A stretch of DNA of 64,000 bases from assembly GCF_004001045.1 (NCBI RefSeq), contig NZ_BIMK01000007.1:186001-250000 (forward strand). Direction: 5' to 3'. A program made the position numbers and the translations under genes. Below are positions 61,623 to 64,000 of this stretch, in pieces; the first letter of the stretch is position 1, and each line of letters opens with the position of its first letter. The notes below the pieces were generated by a model, which did no database searches, was not told where the DNA came from, and was given only the letters and a program-made list of their open reading frames with translations. This stretch comes from Paenibacillus chibensis. Its GTDB lineage: Bacteria; Bacillota; Bacilli; Paenibacillales; Paenibacillaceae.

Positions 61623-62444
61623 TCAGTTCACCCTGAATGGCCGAACCTTCCGGTATCCCCACGAGGTTTCGCCATCCTCCGGCATTCCCGGCAGGATCAA
61701 CCCTCCGTCGATTCGAATCGTAATGCCTGTAATATAGGAAGCGTGTTCGGATACAAGCCACAGCGCAGCTTGTCCGATATCCTCCGGCATGCCGATCCTT
61801 CCCAGGGGAATCGTACTGCCTACATGGTCGTGAAACGGTTCCCGTTCCTTTACGAGAATCCCGCCGGGAGCAATGCAGTTTACCCTGATACCATAAGGGG
61901 ATAAATCCAGTGCCACGGATTCCGTCGCTCTTTTCAGCGCGGCTTTGAGGCCGCCGTACACCGCATCTCCCGGATACGCCCGTTCTGCATGCGTGGAAAC
62001 GATATTGATAATGTTCCCTCCGCGTCCCGCTTCGATCATATGCTTGGAAGCCTCGCGCATCAGCAGCATCGGGGCACGGAAATTCAGCTGCATCGTAAAA
62101 TCCAAATGCTCCAGCGGCAGCTCCGTAATCGAAGCATACATGCCGATTCCCGCATTATTGATGAGCACATCGATATGCCCCATCGTACGAATCGCCTCAG
62201 CTACCGTTCTCTCCGCTTCCGCGGCATCTCTTAAATCTCCTTCGCGGACGATGCATATTCTTCCGGATGCCCGGGCGATTTCCTCGGCGGTACGCTCCGC
62301 CATCTCGTCATCCTGATAATGCGTAATCATGATTCCATAACTTTCCTTGGCCAGCGCCAAGGCGATGCCGCGCCCGATGCCGCGGCTGCCTCCCGTCACG
62401 AGGGCTGTCTTCTGATGGACGGCTTCTTGCGTTTCTTCTGACAT
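61623..62444 (-). CDS. SDR family NAD(P)-dependent oxidoreductase
   Basis: The 273-residue classical short-chain dehydrogenase has TGGSRGIGRGIA (about 17-28), LINNAGIGMYA (about 96), and the Ser-Tyr-Lys site in INIVSTHAERAY through VYGGLKAAL (about 145-170). CIAPGGILVKE (about 190) follows. The C-terminus (GGLILPGMPEDGETSW) is typical of glucose-1-dehydrogenase-like members. The ATG at 62444 has AAAGGAGG upstream at 8 bases; the frame extends 27 codons further with no support. It is downstream of the two permease genes but 130 bases away, so it is likely a separate unit. The substrate is unknown. Confidence 0.85.
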   Translation of the reverse strand: MSEETQEAVHQKTALVTGGSRGIGRGIALALAKESYGIMITHYQDDEMAERTAEEIARASGRICIVREGDLRDAAEAERTVAEAIRTMGHIDVLINNAGIGMYASITELPLEHLDFTMQLNFRAPMLLMREASKHMIEAGRGGNIINIVSTHAERAYPGDAVYGGLKAALKRATESVALDLSPYGIRVNCIAPGGILVKEREPFHDHVGSTIPLGRIGMPEDIGQAALWLVSEHASYITGITIRIDGGLILPGMPEDGETSWGYRKVRPFRVN

Positions 62445-62576
62445 ATCCTGCCTCCTTTTTATGCTTGATATATCCGAATGCAGGTTTTCACCTCTTTCAT
62501 TACAGACAAACGTTAGCGTTTTCAAAGGATGCTATATACTGATAGAACCTTATTTAGAATAAAATGTCAATCAGCA

Positions 62577-63548
62577 TTATTTCACCGATACTTTTCGCCC
62601 ATAGACCCGCACCCGCGGATCTACGATGGTATACACAATGTCCGTAAGCCAATTGATCAGAACGATAAACGTGGAGACGATCAAAATAATGGCTACAAGC
62701 ACAGCATAATCCCTTTGTAAAGCAGAACCTACCATCAACCGCCCCAACCCGTTCCAATTAAACACATTTTCAACGATAGCCGATCCGGCGACGAGGGACG
62801 GGATATCCAGTGCCATCAGCGTGATGATCGGGATCAGTGCGTTTTTGAGGGCATGCCGGTAAACGACTCTCCTCTCGGAGGCTCCTTTGGCCCTGGCGGT
62901 CATCAGATAGTCCGAGTCCAGCACCTCAAGCATGCCGTCTTTGATAAACTTCAAATAGTAAGCAAGCATCCCTAGCGCCACCGTCGTCGCAGGCAGGATT
63001 AAATGCAGAATCAGATCGCCGATTTGACCTTCCTTGGAAGGCGTATGCATACTGCTCGGGGGCAGCCAGAACAACCGCATCGCGAATAATTGCTGCAGCC
63101 AATAACCGAGCACGAATGCCGGAACGCTAAAACCGATGAATCCGAGAAAAAAAGCCACTCTGTCTGAAATTCCGTACGGTTTTCTACTGTTATGTATTCC
63201 CCATGGAATGGCTATCATTAAAGTGATGATCCAAGCTGTGCCTAATAGAATAATGCTGTTCTTTGCAAACTTCCAAATAAACAGATTGATGGCGGTCATG
63301 TTGTTGTACCCATATCCGAGATCTCCGTGCAAAAGCCCCTTCAGCCATTTGAAATACTGCATGTAGATCGGCAGATCCATGCCATAAGCATGCTTCAGTT
63401 CTTCCACCCTTTTATATTCCTCTTCGCTCATCCCCAAGGTCGCCCATGGATTGCCCGGCATCAGATGCATGAGAATAAAAGCAACCGAAGCAACGATAAA
63501 CAGCACGAATGCGGATTGAAGTGTTCGTCCCAAAATGAATTTCCACAT
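62577..63548 (-). CDS. ABC transporter permease, DppB/OppB type
   Basis: The 323-residue membrane protein has six hydrophobic segments, an N-terminal GRTLQSAFVLFIVASVAFILMHLMPGNPW typical of peptide/nickel permease B subunits, and the EAA-type loop DYLMTARAKGASERRVVYRHALKNALIPIIT (about 215-245) that contacts the ATPase. It would form half of an oligopeptide or other substrate channel. The ATG at 63548 has GGAGGGG 9 bases upstream. It follows a paralogous permease by 62 bases. Where a DppC-type subunit would be expected, another DppB-type gene occurs instead. Confidence 0.9.
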   Translation of the reverse strand: MWKFILGRTLQSAFVLFIVASVAFILMHLMPGNPWATLGMSEEEYKRVEELKHAYGMDLPIYMQYFKWLKGLLHGDLGYGYNNMTAINLFIWKFAKNSIILLGTAWIITLMIAIPWGIHNSRKPYGISDRVAFFLGFIGFSVPAFVLGYWLQQLFAMRLFWLPPSSMHTPSKEGQIGDLILHLILPATTVALGMLAYYLKFIKDGMLEVLDSDYLMTARAKGASERRVVYRHALKNALIPIITLMALDIPSLVAGSAIVENVFNWNGLGRLMVGSALQRDYAVLVAIILIVSTFIVLINWLTDIVYTIVDPRVRVYGRKVSVK

Positions 63549-63628
63549 CGCCCATTCCCCCTCCAATAAATCCGATTATGTAACAAATACAAAAAACGCC
63601 TGCTTCAATAATATGAGATGGATGCCTT

Positions 63629-64000
63629 TTATCGGACCTCTGCCTTGCCTTTTAAACGAACGCGAGGATCTACCAGTGAATACAGTAAATCGGCAATCCA
63701 GTTCGACACAATAACAAACCCCGCTACAATCATGATGACCGCAAGCAATACCGGCAAGTTGCGTGACCTGGCGGAATCCACCATGAGATAACCTAACCCT
63801 CTCCAGTTAAACACGAACTCAACGATTGCTGAACCGCTTACAATCGCCGGTAAATCCAAACCAACCAGTGTAATCAAAGGGATCATCGCGTTTTTAAGCG
63901 CATGCTTGTATATGACTCTCCGCTCCGAAGCCCCTTTTGCCCTGGCGGTCATCAGATAGTCGGCATGCAGTACTTCCATCATGCCGTTCCGGACAAACTT
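63629..64000 (-). CDS. ABC transporter permease, DppB/OppB type (5' part outside the window)
   Basis: The visible 123 C-terminal residues carry the EAA loop DYLMTARAKGASERRVIYKHALKNAMIPLIT and end SLVDPRVRLKGKAEVR. They are closely similar to the C-terminus of the downstream permease, with about two thirds of positions identical by eye. The start lies right of base 64000. It stands first of the two tandem permeases, so binding-protein and ATPase genes may lie further right. Confidence 0.88.
   Translation of the reverse strand, partial: KFVRNGMMEVLHADYLMTARAKGASERRVIYKHALKNAMIPLITLVGLDLPAIVSGSAIVEFVFNWRGLGYLMVDSARSRNLPVLLAVIMIVAGFVIVSNWIADLLYSLVDPRVRLKGKAEVR

Overview
The window looks like a chromosomal segment of a Paenibacillus-type, endospore-forming member of the Bacillales. 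This rests on gene order and content. Read from right to left, the backbone follows the Bacillus subtilis order yqeG-yqeH-aroE-yqeI(yhbY)-nadD-yqeK-rsfS-yqeM-comER/comEA-comEB-comEC-holA-rpsT-gpr-spoIIP-(yqxA position)-lepA-hemW-hrcA-grpE-dnaK-dnaJ-prmA-rsmE-mtaB-yqeW. Shine-Dalgarno sites are strong (AAGGAGG type), and a T-box, a CIRCE element, cre-like sites and sporulation genes are present. No tRNA, rRNA, CRISPR array or complete insertion sequence was recognised.

Layout. 0.4-7.4 kb: an RlmI-like methyltransferase, a YqeW-type Na/Pi transporter, a Nudix hydrolase, mtaB, rsmE, an M50 protease and prmA. 7.5-8.2 kb: two small stress-type hypothetical genes. 8.4-14.9 kb: the HrcA/CIRCE heat-shock operon hrcA-[chaperonin]-grpE-dnaK-dnaJ, with an archaeal-type (group III) chaperonin inserted between hrcA and grpE. 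15-19 kb: an ECF sigma factor with a DUF4179 partner, a frameshifted epimerase and a GNAT enzyme. 19-25.7 kb: hemW, lepA, spoIIP, gpr and rpsT. 25.8-31.8 kb is an accessory island: an MFS exporter, a deleted glycoside hydrolase, a histidine kinase whose response regulator has an in-frame stop, and a membrane-anchored phosphoesterase. 31.9-42.8 kb: holA, a second ECF sigma/anti-sigma pair, the comE competence genes and leuS with its T-box. 43.3-46.6 kb: an orphan lipoprotein, a 52-residue membrane peptide and a reductase. 46.7-52.8 kb: a compact, translationally coupled ribosome-assembly and NAD operon. 52.9-57.3 kb: a MoxR/DUF58/transglutaminase operon. 57.6-59.7 kb: spoVAC-AD-AE with a 28-residue peptide gene upstream. 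59.9-64 kb: an M42 peptidase, a stand-alone LytTR regulator with a cre site, a reductase and two tandem DppB-type permeases, the second cut by the window edge.

How it works together. The syntenic backbone serves translation, ribosome maturation, protein folding, competence and sporulation. Between these blocks sit envelope-stress regulators (two ECF systems and one two-component system) and transport genes. Three inserted genes are broken: the epimerase, the glycoside hydrolase and the response regulator. The most distinctive item is the thermosome-like chaperonin sharing the CIRCE-controlled operon with the Hsp70 machine.
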